DNA of 64,000 nt from UBA6144 sp964399165 (GCA_964399165.1 CAYNPO010000002.1:1-64000); one strand, 5' to 3'; counted from the stretch's first letter, positions 8,192-15,859 are shown. Notes: a model not told the origin generated them from the letters alone. A program made the numbers and translations.

Positions 8192-8806
8192 CTACTTCTC
8201 AAAAAGCAGGCTGATGTAAGTTTCTAGGTGGTCCACGCTGTCCGCGGCGAGTTTGGCTGAGCCGCCAGCCTTGGCGAGGATGAAGGCCCCCTGCAGAACA
8301 GCCTGGGTGTGGAGGGCAAGGCCCTTGGGAGTCCAGGAAGCCCTAGGAGCGTAGATTTTCTTGGCAGCTGCGATGTCAGCCTCAAGCCCCTCCGCGTGCC
8401 GGAAGATGGATTTAAAACAAGCGTCGTTGATGCTGGGGTGGGTTGTGTACACTTCTTGGACCATGGTCCCCACCAAGCAGGTGAACTCGGGAACCTCACC
8501 GCGCAAAATCTCTTTGCGAAACCGGATGTAGCCCTTCACGCGGTCGAGGGGATCTTTTTTATGGTTGTAGGGAGCAGCACGAAAGAAGGCCGTGGTCAGC
8601 TCAGACCAGCGTTCGGCCGCCGCCACGGCCAAGTCCTCCTTCGAGCTGAAATTGTGGAAGAACGTTCCTTTACTGACGCCCGCCCTACCGCATAGATCGT
8701 CCACCGTGGTGGCAGTGTACCCTTTGGTGCGGATGATCTCGGTGGCCGCTTCGAGAAGCAGCTCGCGAGATGGTTTTTTGACCTCTTCTTTCTTGGGACG
8801 TGCCAT
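8192..8806 (-). CDS. TetR-family transcriptional repressor
   Basis: A 204-residue TetR/AcrR regulator. The N-terminal DNA-binding domain reads ELLLEAATEIIRTKGYTATTVDDLC, then GVSKGTFFHNFSSKEDL, the family helix-turn-helix. The C-terminal half should bind an inducer. The start at 8806 (MARPKKEE) is chosen because it begins at the usual position before the helix-turn-helix and lies exactly where a leaderless transcript would start. The palindrome in its own promoter suggests autoregulation and control of the SRPBCC-GST-SRPBCC-YCII genes behind it. Confidence 0.92.
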   Translation of the reverse strand: MARPKKEEVKKPSRELLLEAATEIIRTKGYTATTVDDLCGRAGVSKGTFFHNFSSKEDLAVAAAERWSELTTAFFRAAPYNHKKDPLDRVKGYIRFRKEILRGEVPEFTCLVGTMVQEVYTTHPSINDACFKSIFRHAEGLEADIAAAKKIYAPRASWTPKGLALHTQAVLQGAFILAKAGGSAKLAADSVDHLETYISLLFEK

Positions 8807-8813
8807 GCGGATC

Positions 8814-8842
8814 AATATACCGACTAGTTGGTATATTATCAA
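8814..8842 (-). promoter_or_regulatory. TetR operon promoter with embedded operator
   Basis: Minus-strand -35 TTGATA (8842-8837), a 17-base spacer and -10 TATATT (8819-8814). A 24-base near-perfect palindrome (arms AATATACC 8814-8821 and GGTATATT 8830-8837 around ACTAGT) covers the spacer and -10. Only 7 bases separate the -10 from the ATG and there is no ribosome-binding site, so the mRNA should begin at or next to the start codon. Binding of TetR here would exclude RNA polymerase. Confidence 0.8.
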
Positions 8843-8850
8843 GTAGGTTC

Positions 8851-9060
8851 TTAAGCCGCCATCCTCGCAACTGTTCGGATTGGGAAAATCTTAACATTCT
8901 GGCTTCTTACATTTTCCGGCAGCGTCCACACATTCTTCGAACTTGCGCCTTCCTCCTCTGTAAAAAAGCAATAGCGGTGTTGGTCTTTGGCGATGCCCTG
9001 TGCTTTAAAGCGCCCCTCGCAAATGTTTTTGAGGCATCCACTAAGGTGCCGCCCTTTCAC
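8851..9060 (-). CDS. Doubtful small protein upstream of tetR
   Basis: An open frame of 69 codons from a GTG, reading VKGRHLSGCLKNICEGRF at the start and containing HRYCFFTEEEGAS, with three cysteines. The composition looks protein-like, but there is no ribosome-binding site before the GTG, and the stretch must also hold the promoter of the divergent gene at 9074. I recognise no family. It may be chance coding; listed because nothing else explains these 210 bases. Confidence 0.25.
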   Translation of the reverse strand: MKGRHLSGCLKNICEGRFKAQGIAKDQHRYCFFTEEEGASSKNVWTLPENVRSQNVKIFPIRTVARMAA

Positions 9061-9073
9061 CAAGGAGATGTGT

Positions 9074-9625
9074 GTGAAGAAGATCGTCTCATTACTCGTT
9101 GCCATGTGTTTTTCCCTCAGCGCGTTCGCGGCCACCGGCTCCATTCAAGCCTTTGAGTCCGCCCTTGATCAGTACAACTACGCCATGAACGTCCAGTGGG
9201 ACCAGCGTGACATGGCCTTCAAGGAAGCCAAGACCAAAGAACTGGTGGAACGCATGCAGGGTCTGATGTCCAACGGGTCCGTGACCCAAGAGGACGTCCT
9301 GGCCGTGGTCAGCCGTAAGGTGAACAACCGTCAAGTGGTTGAGAACCTGCGCTTCCGGATGCACACATCGGGGGGCTTTGCCACCAACGATGAACTCATC
9401 AACTTCATCACTGAGTCCTCGGATGATTTCTACGCCCACGGCGCAAGCTGGAGCGGCCGTACCGCCGCTGGCTTCGCCATCGGCGCCTTGGTCGCCCTGG
9501 TGTTTGCCATGTGGTTCAGCGCCACGCACGGATGCGAAGAGTACGCTCAGACCTGCGACTGGGCAGGTTGTCGCAACGATTATGACCGTTGTGTGGATTA
9601 TGGGTACGTCGGCCCCCACCTGTAG
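9074..9625 (+). CDS. Exported hypothetical protein with one membrane helix
   Basis: A 183-residue protein of unknown function with a Sec signal peptide (KKIVSLLVAMCFSLSAFA, cleavage after AFA). The GTG at 9074 is chosen over the in-frame ATG at 9068 because AAGGAG (9062-9067) directly abuts the ATG but is 6 bases from the GTG. The mature part is helical and charged, followed by a hydrophobic segment (AAGFAIGALVALVFAMWF, about residues 133-151) and a short Cys-rich tail (GCEEYAQTCDWAGC and one more Cys). That suggests a periplasmic domain anchored by a single helix with a disulfide-bearing tail. It appears to be a single-gene unit. Confidence 0.75.
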   Translation: MKKIVSLLVAMCFSLSAFAATGSIQAFESALDQYNYAMNVQWDQRDMAFKEAKTKELVERMQGLMSNGSVTQEDVLAVVSRKVNNRQVVENLRFRMHTSGGFATNDELINFITESSDDFYAHGASWSGRTAAGFAIGALVALVFAMWFSATHGCEEYAQTCDWAGCRNDYDRCVDYGYVGPHL

Positions 9626-9660
9626 GACCCTGGGGACTCACGGCTTCGCGCCGTGGGTCC
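9625..9660 (+). terminator. Hairpin after the 9074 gene
   Basis: Starting at the last base of the stop codon, CACGGC and GCCGTG pair around a 5-base loop, and GGACC/GGTCC pair outside them. No run of T follows, so intrinsic termination is uncertain, but position and strength fit a 3' structure of the transcript. Confidence 0.4.
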
Positions 9661-9765
9661 ATTCACCAAGCCACAAGTCTTTTCGAAATACTAAAGCGAC
9701 AAAGGTTTCTCTTCGCCCTTGGGGGAAATTGCGGCAGAATCCCTTGGGCAGCAACAGGGGGGACC

Positions 9766-10185
9766 ATGAAAATGCTACTCAGTTTGGGCCTTTTGGCGAC
9801 ACTTCCGGCCGGAGCGAACGTCTGCGTCCAAGATTTTGACAAGGAAGTTGAACCCGTCATCCAGCAAATGTCGGACCGCACCTCCCCGCTCCGCTGGACG
9901 AATTACGAGGCCTTCTTGAAAAAGTTCGGGCCATGCCTCGACGGCGAGCCGGCCGAGACGGTCCAAGGAATTTCGGAAGAGGCCCTGGCCGAGGATTGGC
10001 GGGGCTTCAACGATTACGTCGCCAAACACCGGCCCGAGCGTCGCGTGATGAAACATATCGAATCGGGATTCTCCCGGTCCATGGGTTCACCCACCAAGCT
10101 AAAGAAGATTCAAGCGAACGCCAAAGGACTTTGTGAGCGAACTTTAAAAAGCTTCTGTCGCCGGATCACGAGCGCCAAACTCTAG
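9766..10185 (+). CDS. Exported hypothetical protein
   Basis: A 139-residue protein with a short signal peptide (MKMLLSLGLLATLPAGA, cleavage likely after AGA or AGANV). The mature region is charged and helical, with cysteines near the start (NVCVQDF), in the middle (FGPCLDG) and near the end (GLCERTLKSFCRR). The ATG at 9766 is preceded by AGGGGGGA, a plausible ribosome-binding site. It points away from the NTF2-like gene's start and nearly meets that gene's 3' end. No family recognised. Confidence 0.65.
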   Translation: MKMLLSLGLLATLPAGANVCVQDFDKEVEPVIQQMSDRTSPLRWTNYEAFLKKFGPCLDGEPAETVQGISEEALAEDWRGFNDYVAKHRPERRVMKHIESGFSRSMGSPTKLKKIQANAKGLCERTLKSFCRRITSAKL

Positions 10186-10191
10186 GTGTTC

Positions 10192-10557
10192 CTACGTAGT
10201 CTGTGGGAACTCCGAGTGGTAGCCGCACACCCACCCTTTGTCTTCGCGCACCCAGAATGAAGCGTCCAGCATGGTCATGCCGTTGATCTCCACGCTGTAG
10301 GTGATGAGGGCCGAATCGTCCGTGAAGGACTGCACCTGGGGATTCTGCAGGGCCACGCCGGCGTACATCGCCCCGTCATGGGCCTTCATCATCTTGCGGT
10401 ACTCCTCCATGCCGATGGTCCGCGCGCCCTGGGGGCCCGAGACCGTGCAAGGGAAGCGGGTCAGGGCCATGGCCCTCTCCACGTCATTCTCGCTCATCGC
10501 CTTCCAGTAGCGGTGCTCGCAGTCGAGGATCTGTTGGGTGAGGGATGCGTCGTTCAT
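10192..10557 (-). CDS. NTF2-like / SnoaL-type protein
   Basis: A 121-residue protein of the NTF2-like superfamily (DUF4440/SnoaL kind): LDCEHRYWKAMSENDVERAMALT at the N-terminus and DASFWVREDKGWVCGYHSEF at the C-terminus form the typical cone-shaped fold with a polar pocket. Members act as small-molecule binding proteins, isomerases or dehydratases; nothing here picks one. The ATG at 10557 is chosen because AGGAGG lies 6 bases before it; the TTG two codons earlier lies inside that spacing. It stands alone, converging with the 9766 gene. Confidence 0.8.
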   Translation of the reverse strand: MNDASLTQQILDCEHRYWKAMSENDVERAMALTRFPCTVSGPQGARTIGMEEYRKMMKAHDGAMYAGVALQNPQVQSFTDDSALITYSVEINGMTMLDASFWVREDKGWVCGYHSEFPQTT

Positions 10558-10693
10558 AGCCAACCTCCTGCTCTCTCTAGCTTAGAAGGATACTGCCGCC
10601 CAAACTTGGGAAGGGCGTGGTGTTGCAGTGGAGCTTTGTAGACATGGTGCGCAGCAGTGGGGTGTAATCGAGTCGTCTAACTAAGGAGTCCTC

Positions 10694-11086
10694 ATGAAGA
10701 CCCTCTTCGCCTTTGGCCTCATGCTCATGACCGCCCAGACCTTCGCCGCCCCCGCCTACGACTGCGTTTTTCGCGGCAAGTTCCGCACCGAGACCGTCGG
10801 TGGTGAGATCCAGCTGACCGTGGACGGGGACCCCTTCGAAGTGGTCCGCTCCATCGCCGGCCAGCAGCACTTCTACGAATTCGTGCTCTACACCCACGAG
10901 GGGCGCCCGTACTTCCAGATGCTGGAAGGCAAGGTCCAGAACGAGACCTACATCAACACCGCGAGCTTCACCCTCAACCTCCAGCACGGGCAAACCAGCT
11001 TTGGTGCCGCTTCGGACCTGTGCGGTTCGGATACCACCTGCTGGGAGCTCAGCTGCACGCTGGTGGACCCGTCCCAGGACTCCTAA
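10694..11086 (+). CDS. Exported hypothetical protein
   Basis: A 130-residue protein with a clear Sec signal peptide (MKTLFAFGLMLMTAQTFA, cleavage after TFA). The mature part is rich in beta-prone and aromatic residues and carries Cys in YDCVF plus four near the C-terminus (DLCGSDTTCWELSCT), suggesting a small disulfide-bonded beta protein in the periplasm or outside the cell. AAGGAG lies 6 bases before the ATG. Its 3' end overlaps the convergent MtfA-like gene by 4 bases. No family recognised. Confidence 0.65.
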   Translation: MKTLFAFGLMLMTAQTFAAPAYDCVFRGKFRTETVGGEIQLTVDGDPFEVVRSIAGQQHFYEFVLYTHEGRPYFQMLEGKVQNETYINTASFTLNLQHGQTSFGAASDLCGSDTTCWELSCTLVDPSQDS

Positions 11087-11898
11087 GGGTCCCAGAGTAA
11101 CGGATCGAGCCTGTAGTAGTTCTGGAACACCCGGAAGAGCTCCGGGTGGTTCTCCAGTAAATCCCGTGGTTCCGTGAAAAAGTATTCCGTCACCACGGCG
11201 AAGAACTCCGCCTCGCTGGTGGCCGCATAGTCATCGATGTAGGAGTGTTTCCCCGCCGCCACAGCTTCACGCAGGCCGAGAAACTCCTCCCCCATTACCC
11301 GTGCCCACTCATCGTAACTCCCCTCACTCCCCAACTCCGGCGTGCCGTCAAAGCCCCCGTCTTCCTGTTGGTCTAAGTGATGGGAGAACTCGTGGTAGAT
11401 AACGCTCTCGCCGTCCTCGATGGCGCGCCAGGAAAAGATCAACGGCCCCGCTTGCCAAGCCTCCCCCGAACGCTCCTCATACTGGGGTAGCCCGGTGTGT
11501 TCATCCACCGGGTTGTGCTTGGGCACGAAATCGTCTTGAGTGAGATAGATGTTCCTGAGCCCTGGGAAAACACCTCCAGGGAGGTTGGTGATCATGAGAC
11601 AAGCCTCGGCGGCCACGACCTGCTTCATATAGTCGGTGACTTCGAGGCCATCAACACCGTGGAACGCCTTGTCCTCCAGGAAGAAGAGAAATTTGGCGTT
11701 GAAGCGCTTCTTCTCCGTGGGGGTGAGGAACTGGTACGGGTGGAAATCCTTCAGGAACTCCGCGTGATGGGGGGGCAGGCCTGAGGTTTCGAGGTCGCGC
11801 AGCCGCTGGAGGGCACGCCGGCGTACCAAAGCCCGATAGGCGAAGAAGAGGGTGAGGGGCAGGGCAAAGGCGGCAAGAACGGTGAGGAGCGTATTCAT
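11083..11898 (-). CDS. mtfA: MtfA-family zinc peptidase (M90)
   Basis: A 271-residue protein with an N-terminal membrane helix (about residues 3-24) followed by an M90 zinc-metallopeptidase domain. The zinc site is YHEFSHHLDQQ (HExxH, about residue 167), and the third ligand is probably the Glu in the later EFFAVVTEYFF segment. E. coli MtfA is an aminopeptidase that also binds the Mlc repressor to regulate glucose uptake; here the catalytic part is recognisable but the Mlc link cannot be assumed. FDGTPELGSEGSYDEWARVM matches the family region after the zinc helix. Single gene, divergent from azlC. Confidence 0.9.
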   Translation of the reverse strand: MNTLLTVLAAFALPLTLFFAYRALVRRRALQRLRDLETSGLPPHHAEFLKDFHPYQFLTPTEKKRFNAKFLFFLEDKAFHGVDGLEVTDYMKQVVAAEACLMITNLPGGVFPGLRNIYLTQDDFVPKHNPVDEHTGLPQYEERSGEAWQAGPLIFSWRAIEDGESVIYHEFSHHLDQQEDGGFDGTPELGSEGSYDEWARVMGEEFLGLREAVAAGKHSYIDDYAATSEAEFFAVVTEYFFTEPRDLLENHPELFRVFQNYYRLDPLLWDP

Positions 11899-11994
11899 CT
11901 AGTCGCCGTGCGAAATCCGGAAGGGGGCCATGGGAAGATGGTAACAGAAAGTTTGAATTAGTCCCGCGGAGGGTGCACGATTCACGGACGACCC

Positions 11995-12675
11995 ATGAAC
12001 TTCTTCAACGCCGGCTTCCGCTCCATCCTTCCCTTGGTTTCGGGCATCATACCCTTCGGCGCCGTCATGGGTTCGGCCTTCGCAGACGCAGGCCTCGTCT
12101 TGTGGCAGGCCATGCTGATGAACAACCTGGTTTATGCAGGGGCGGCCCAGCTGGCCACGGTGGGCCTGATGAAACTCAACGCCGCCTTCTTGGTGGTGGT
12201 GGCCACAGGATTGGTAATCAACCTACGCTTTTTGCTCTACAGCGCCGCCATGACGCCCTACTTGCGTGAAGCGGGTTGGGGGACACGTTTGGTGTGCGCT
12301 TTTACCCTCACAGACCAAAGCTACGCGGCGATGACCGCCCACCAGGACAGTTTCCGGACCAATGCGGATGGCGTGCGCTTCTACCTGGGCTCCGCCGCGG
12401 GCATGTTTGCGACTTGGCAGTCGGCGGTGATAGCAGGCTACGTCTTTGGGAATTTCGCCCCCGCTTCCCTTTCTTTGGACTATGCCATTCCTCTGAGCTT
12501 CGTGGCGCTTCTGATGCCCACCCTGCGCACCCGGGGCCACCGGGGCGTGGCCCTGTTCAGCGCTTTGGTGTCACTGCTCCTCCACGGCCTCCCCATGCGA
12601 ACAGGCCTCATCGCTACGGCGCTGCTCTCCGTTGGCCTTGCCTGGATGATCGTCCGCAGGAGGGATCTCGCATGA
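11995..12675 (+). CDS. azlC: AzlC-family branched-chain amino acid exporter subunit
   Basis: A 226-residue inner-membrane protein of the AzlC/YgaZ family, the large subunit of two-component branched-chain amino acid exporters. FRSILPLVSGIIPFGAVMGSAFADAG at the start and the LRFLLYSAAMTPYL segment near residue 80 are family signatures, and about six membrane helices can be traced. It overlaps azlD by 4 bases (ATGA), the standard arrangement. It probably lowers toxic levels of branched-chain amino acids or analogues. No ribosome-binding site is evident before this ATG. Confidence 0.93.
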   Translation: MNFFNAGFRSILPLVSGIIPFGAVMGSAFADAGLVLWQAMLMNNLVYAGAAQLATVGLMKLNAAFLVVVATGLVINLRFLLYSAAMTPYLREAGWGTRLVCAFTLTDQSYAAMTAHQDSFRTNADGVRFYLGSAAGMFATWQSAVIAGYVFGNFAPASLSLDYAIPLSFVALLMPTLRTRGHRGVALFSALVSLLLHGLPMRTGLIATALLSVGLAWMIVRRRDLA

Positions 12676-12995
12676 TCGATGGGGTCTACTTCCTAACTGT
12701 GGTGGCGGCACTTGCGGTGGGCACGCTGGCGATCCGCGGTTCCTTCATCGCCTTCTCCAGTAGAATGGCGGTCTCTGACCGCATTAAACGCCTCTTCAGC
12801 TACATTCCGGCCGCGATTTTTCCCGCACTGATCGTGCCCACCACCTTCTTCCACCAAGGAGCAGTGGAATTCCTGGCGGGGAAAGAGCGCTTCCTCATCC
12901 TTATGGTCGCCGCCATCGCCGGGCATTTCGTGCGTAACACACTTTTCGTCATCGCATTGGGGTTGGGGCTCCTCTTCCTCATGACGCAGGTTTAG
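12672..12995 (+). CDS. azlD: AzlD-family exporter small subunit
   Basis: A 107-residue membrane protein with three to four hydrophobic helices, fitting AzlD/YgaH: VAALAVGTLAIRGSFIAF near the start, FSYIPAAIFPALIVP in the middle, and a final LFVIALGLGLLFLM helix. It starts inside the azlC stop codon (ATGA), showing translational coupling. It should form the exporter together with AzlC. Confidence 0.9.
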   Translation: MIDGVYFLTVVAALAVGTLAIRGSFIAFSSRMAVSDRIKRLFSYIPAAIFPALIVPTTFFHQGAVEFLAGKERFLILMVAAIAGHFVRNTLFVIALGLGLLFLMTQV

Positions 12996-13003
12996 CCGGG
13001 ATC

Positions 13004-13033
13004 TTGACTATAGTTTCCTAGGAAACTATAGTC
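13004..13033 (+). promoter_or_regulatory. marR promoter inside a perfect 28-base palindrome
   Basis: Positions 13006-13033 form a perfect palindrome with half-site GACTATAGTTTCCT. The same bases carry a promoter: -35 TTGACT (13004-13009), a 17-base spacer and -10 TATAGT (13027-13032). The ATG of the MarR gene follows after 6 bases with no ribosome-binding site, so the transcript is predicted to be leaderless. Operator and promoter coincide, so a bound dimer would switch the promoter off. Confidence 0.85.
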
Positions 13034-13038
13034 GCCTC

Positions 13039-13494
13039 ATGGTCCAGATCAATCGACTGGAAGACCACATCGGCTTGTGGCTTCGCCTCTCCTCCAACCA
13101 TGTCTCCCACGCCTTCGCGCGCAAGCTCGAGTCCAAAGACGTCACGGTGGCGGAATGGGTGGTGCTGCGGACCATCCATGGACTCAAGGCCCCCATCTCT
13201 CCCAACCAGGTGGCGGACGCCACGGGCCTCACCCGCGGGGCGGTGTCGAAGCTAGTGGACCGGTTGGTCGAGAAGAACCTCGCGTCCAAGACTACTGCGC
13301 AGGATGACCAGCGTTACCAGAAGCTGGCCCTCACTCCTCCAGGCAAGCTTCTGGTCCCGCAGCTCGCCCGCCTGGCCGACCAGAATGACGAAGAATTTTT
13401 TGGCGCGCTCAGCGCCCAGGAGCGCCGGGAACTGCGCCGGATCTTGCAAAAACTGGCGCAGGCCCACGACCTTCGCCGCCTCCCCATTTCCTAG
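13039..13494 (+). CDS. MarR-family transcriptional regulator
   Basis: A 151-residue winged-helix regulator. The DNA-binding part is clear: VAEWVVLRTIHG, then ISPNQVADATGLTRGAVSKLVDRLVEKNLASKT and the wing DDQRYQKLALTPPGK. N- and C-terminal helices should form the dimer interface. The palindrome covering its promoter strongly suggests autorepression. The DUF1398 gene follows 8 bases downstream and is probably its main partner in the operon. The divergent or upstream azlCD genes may also respond but have no copy of the palindrome before them. Confidence 0.92.
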   Translation: MVQINRLEDHIGLWLRLSSNHVSHAFARKLESKDVTVAEWVVLRTIHGLKAPISPNQVADATGLTRGAVSKLVDRLVEKNLASKTTAQDDQRYQKLALTPPGKLLVPQLARLADQNDEEFFGALSAQERRELRRILQKLAQAHDLRRLPIS

Positions 13495-13502
13495 GAGATC
13501 CC

Positions 13503-13889
13503 ATGGACCAGCAGCTCTTCCACCAGACCACGCTTGACTCGTTCTCCGGGGCGCGGAGCTTCCCCCAGATAGTCATGGCATTGGCCCAGGCCGGCTTGGA
13601 ATCCTACACGGTGGACATGGTTCGGCGGACCAAGACCTTCTACATGCCCGATGGGCGGACCTATGAGGAGGGTTTCGAGTTCCAAGGCCCTCCGGTGGCG
13701 GCGGATTTCAGCCAAGAGCAGGTCCTGGCCGCCATCCGGGCGAGCCAAGCCGGGCAATCCACCTACTCCCAGTTCCTGGAGCGCATCCTCAAGGCGGGTA
13801 CCACTGCCTACAGCGTGTTCATCCACGGTCGTAAGGCCATCTACTTCGGCCGCAAGGGCGAGTTCCACGTGGAGAACTTCCCTCAGTAA
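13503..13889 (+). CDS. DUF1398 family protein
   Basis: A 128-residue protein of the DUF1398 (YbcV-like) family: a conserved FPQIVMALAQAGLESYTVDMVRRTKTFY at the N-terminus and IRASQAGQSTYSQFLERILKAGT in the middle, ending in the usual GRKAIYFGRKGEFHVE. The function of the family is not established; it is a small cytoplasmic alpha/beta protein. A good ribosome-binding site (TAGGAG) lies 5 bases before the ATG, and the gene sits right behind marR in the same operon. Its 3' end overlaps the convergent slyX gene by 7 bases. Confidence 0.85.
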   Translation: MDQQLFHQTTLDSFSGARSFPQIVMALAQAGLESYTVDMVRRTKTFYMPDGRTYEEGFEFQGPPVAADFSQEQVLAAIRASQAGQSTYSQFLERILKAGTTAYSVFIHGRKAIYFGRKGEFHVENFPQ

Positions 13890-14080
13890 TGGGGCGGCTT
13901 GCTTTCCGGTGAGAGCGCGTTGAACTCCTCCGGGTCGGCCAACTTCCGCAGCTCCAGCATTTCCTTCTCCAGGCGTTCGAGTCGCTTCTGCTGCTCCACC
14001 ACGATCTTGTTGAGTTGGTACAGGAAATCGTCCTGGTGGGCGAACTTGGACTCGAGTTGGTTGAGGCGTTCTTCGGTCAT
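13883..14080 (-). CDS. slyX: SlyX-like coiled-coil protein
   Basis: A 65-residue SlyX homologue: an amphipathic coiled coil (LESKFAHQDDFLYQLNKIVVEQQ, then LERLEKEMLELRK) with a short Pro-rich tail ending PPHY, as in SlyX of other bacteria. The molecular role is unknown. It is probably transcribed alone, divergent from the GNAT pair. Confidence 0.85.
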   Translation of the reverse strand: MTEERLNQLESKFAHQDDFLYQLNKIVVEQQKRLERLEKEMLELRKLADPEEFNALSPESKPPHY

Positions 14081-14152
14081 GGGCGTCTCCCGGATGCGTT
14101 GGTGCGAAGAATGGTGTTACCATGGACAGAGACACTTTCCCAGAGAGGCCAC

Positions 14153-14587
14153 ATGATCCGTCGGGCGAACATCCAAGACTTGGGCGAACTGGCGCGGCTT
14201 TTTGACCTCTACCGCCAGTTTTATGGGCAAGCCTCTGATGTGTCGGCGGCGCGGGCATTCCTGCAGGCGCGAATGGACACCCAGGAAACGGTCGTGCTGG
14301 TCGCTCAAGTCCCAGCTGGATTGGCCGGTTTCACCCAGCTCTTCCCCAGTTTTTCCTCGGTCCGCATGGTCCGCACGTGGATCCTCAACGACCTCTTCGT
14401 GGACCCCTCACACCGACAAGGGGGGCTGGGCGAGGCGCTCCTGCGGGCGGCCGAGGCCTTCTCAAGAGAGTCCGGAGCCCATGGCCTCTCCCTCCAGACC
14501 GCCAAGACCAACGCCACCGCCCAACGCCTCTACGAGCGGCTGGGATGGAAGCGCGACGAAAAATTCTTCACCTTCACCCTCCGCTGA
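14153..14587 (+). CDS. GNAT N-acetyltransferase
   Basis: A 144-residue GNAT acetyltransferase. The acetyl-CoA site is VDPSHRQGGLGEALLRAAEAF (R/Q-x-x-G-x-G/A loop, about residue 86), followed by LQTAKTNATAQRLYERLGWK, the usual C-terminal strand-helix pair. The start MIRRANIQDLGELARLF is typical and has GAGAGG 4 bases upstream. Substrate not predictable; small amines, amino acids or antibiotics are all possible. The second GNAT gene starts directly after its stop codon. Confidence 0.88.
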   Translation: MIRRANIQDLGELARLFDLYRQFYGQASDVSAARAFLQARMDTQETVVLVAQVPAGLAGFTQLFPSFSSVRMVRTWILNDLFVDPSHRQGGLGEALLRAAEAFSRESGAHGLSLQTAKTNATAQRLYERLGWKRDEKFFTFTLR

Positions 14588-14588
14588 C

Positions 14589-15098
14589 ATGTTGACCCCA
14601 CGCTTTGAGCTCCTTCCCTTCACCCCGTCCGACCTATCCCTGGTCCACCAAGGCCTGTCTCACCCGGAGGTCATCAAATACTACGGGATTTCCTGCAACA
14701 CTTTGGAGGAGGCCCAGGCTCAACTGGATTGGTTCGAGCGGATAGAGGCCGAAGGCTCCGGCCGCTGGCGCGCCATCCGCTTCCGGGAAGGGGGCGTATT
14801 CGTGGGGGCCATAGGGTTCAACTACTGGAACCACGAGACCGGTTCCGCCGACTTTGGCTTCTGGTTGCTGCCGGAGCATTGGGGCCAGTCCGTGATGAAG
14901 GAAGTGATCCCGGCAATGGTGCGCCATGGGCTTCAAGAGATGAAACTCCAGCGGATCGAGGCGGAAGTCGAGACGGGCAACGTGGCCAGCCGGAACTTGC
15001 TGCTTAAATGCGGCTTCGTCCATGAGACCACCAAGATGGACTGCGAGGAGAAAAACGGCACGCTGATCAGCCTGGACGTGTTCGTGCGTCTGGCCTAG
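14589..15098 (+). CDS. RimJ/RimL-type N-acetyltransferase
   Basis: A 169-residue GNAT of the RimJ/RimL group, which acetylates protein N-termini, aminoglycosides or small amines. GAIGFNYWNHETGSADFGFWLLPEHWGQ and the later IEAEVETGNVASRNLLLKCGF are the group signatures. The acetyl-CoA loop is the degenerate WGQSVMKEV form. It follows the first GNAT by one base, so both are on one transcript, and overlaps the convergent MBL gene by 4 bases. Not closely similar to the first GNAT. Confidence 0.88.
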   Translation: MLTPRFELLPFTPSDLSLVHQGLSHPEVIKYYGISCNTLEEAQAQLDWFERIEAEGSGRWRAIRFREGGVFVGAIGFNYWNHETGSADFGFWLLPEHWGQSVMKEVIPAMVRHGLQEMKLQRIEAEVETGNVASRNLLLKCGFVHETTKMDCEEKNGTLISLDVFVRLA

Positions 15099-15859
15099 AG
15101 CTGGGCCCCATGGAACAAAGGGATCTCCAGCACCTTACCGTCATACCCCTGCTCGGCGAGCTTCTGCCGGAACACCTCCACGGAGATCTCCTGACTCAAG
15201 GGCGGGAAAAAGTCGTCGTGGTGGTGGGGAATCACCACCTTGGGCTGGATGATGGCCGTCTGACGGGCGGCGATCTCCTGGATCTTGCTGTGCCCTTGCA
15301 AGGGAGCGAGGAAGTAGTCCACCTCGAGCTTGCGGTACTCCCGCAGCTCCTCGTCGGTGCAGCCACCGGAACTCGCGAACAGCACCTTCTTGCCGCCGGA
15401 CTCGAATAAATAAGTCTGCACCATCCCTTTAGGGAAGAGTCCCATGCCACACATGCCCAGGCACCCGCGCACCCCGCAGCGCTTGAGGGTGGAGGTGACC
15501 AAGGGCAGGTCGAACTTCACGTGGGCGCTCTTGAAGGCCCGCACCTTGAGGGGCCTGAAGAGGATCTCGGAATTCCCCGCATGGGCAAGTTGAGAAGCGG
15601 CCACACCTCGCAGGCGCAGGATCTGTCCCGTGAGGCCCGGGGCGTAGACTTTTACCTCCGAGGCCGCGGCGATGGCGGGCACGTCGTAGGCGTGGTCAAA
15701 ATGTCCGTGGCCCATGAAGATGGTCTGGGTATTGCCGAAAGATGCGGGAGTGAAGGGTGACGGCGCCCCCGCCCCACGGGACAGGAAAGGGTCGAAGGCG
15801 ATCTCACCCTCTTTTGCCTTCACCTTAAAGCCGGCGGCCCCTAGCCAGGTTAATTCCAT
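15095..15859 (-). CDS. Metallo-beta-lactamase-fold hydrolase
   Basis: A 254-residue UlaG-like MBL-fold hydrolase, predicted cytoplasmic since no signal peptide is present. The zinc motif HGHFDHA (about residue 51) gives the H-x-H-x-D-H ligands, and a late VIPHHHDDFFPP supplies further histidines. ELTWLGAAGFKVKAKEGEIAFDPF is the standard first strand set. A cysteine-rich insertion (LKRCGVRGCLGMCGMG, about residue 127) is unusual for this fold and could bind metal or form disulfides. Substrate unknown. Single gene. Confidence 0.88.
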   Translation of the reverse strand: MELTWLGAAGFKVKAKEGEIAFDPFLSRGAGAPSPFTPASFGNTQTIFMGHGHFDHAYDVPAIAAASEVKVYAPGLTGQILRLRGVAASQLAHAGNSEILFRPLKVRAFKSAHVKFDLPLVTSTLKRCGVRGCLGMCGMGLFPKGMVQTYLFESGGKKVLFASSGGCTDEELREYRKLEVDYFLAPLQGHSKIQEIAARQTAIIQPKVVIPHHHDDFFPPLSQEISVEVFRQKLAEQGYDGKVLEIPLFHGAQL

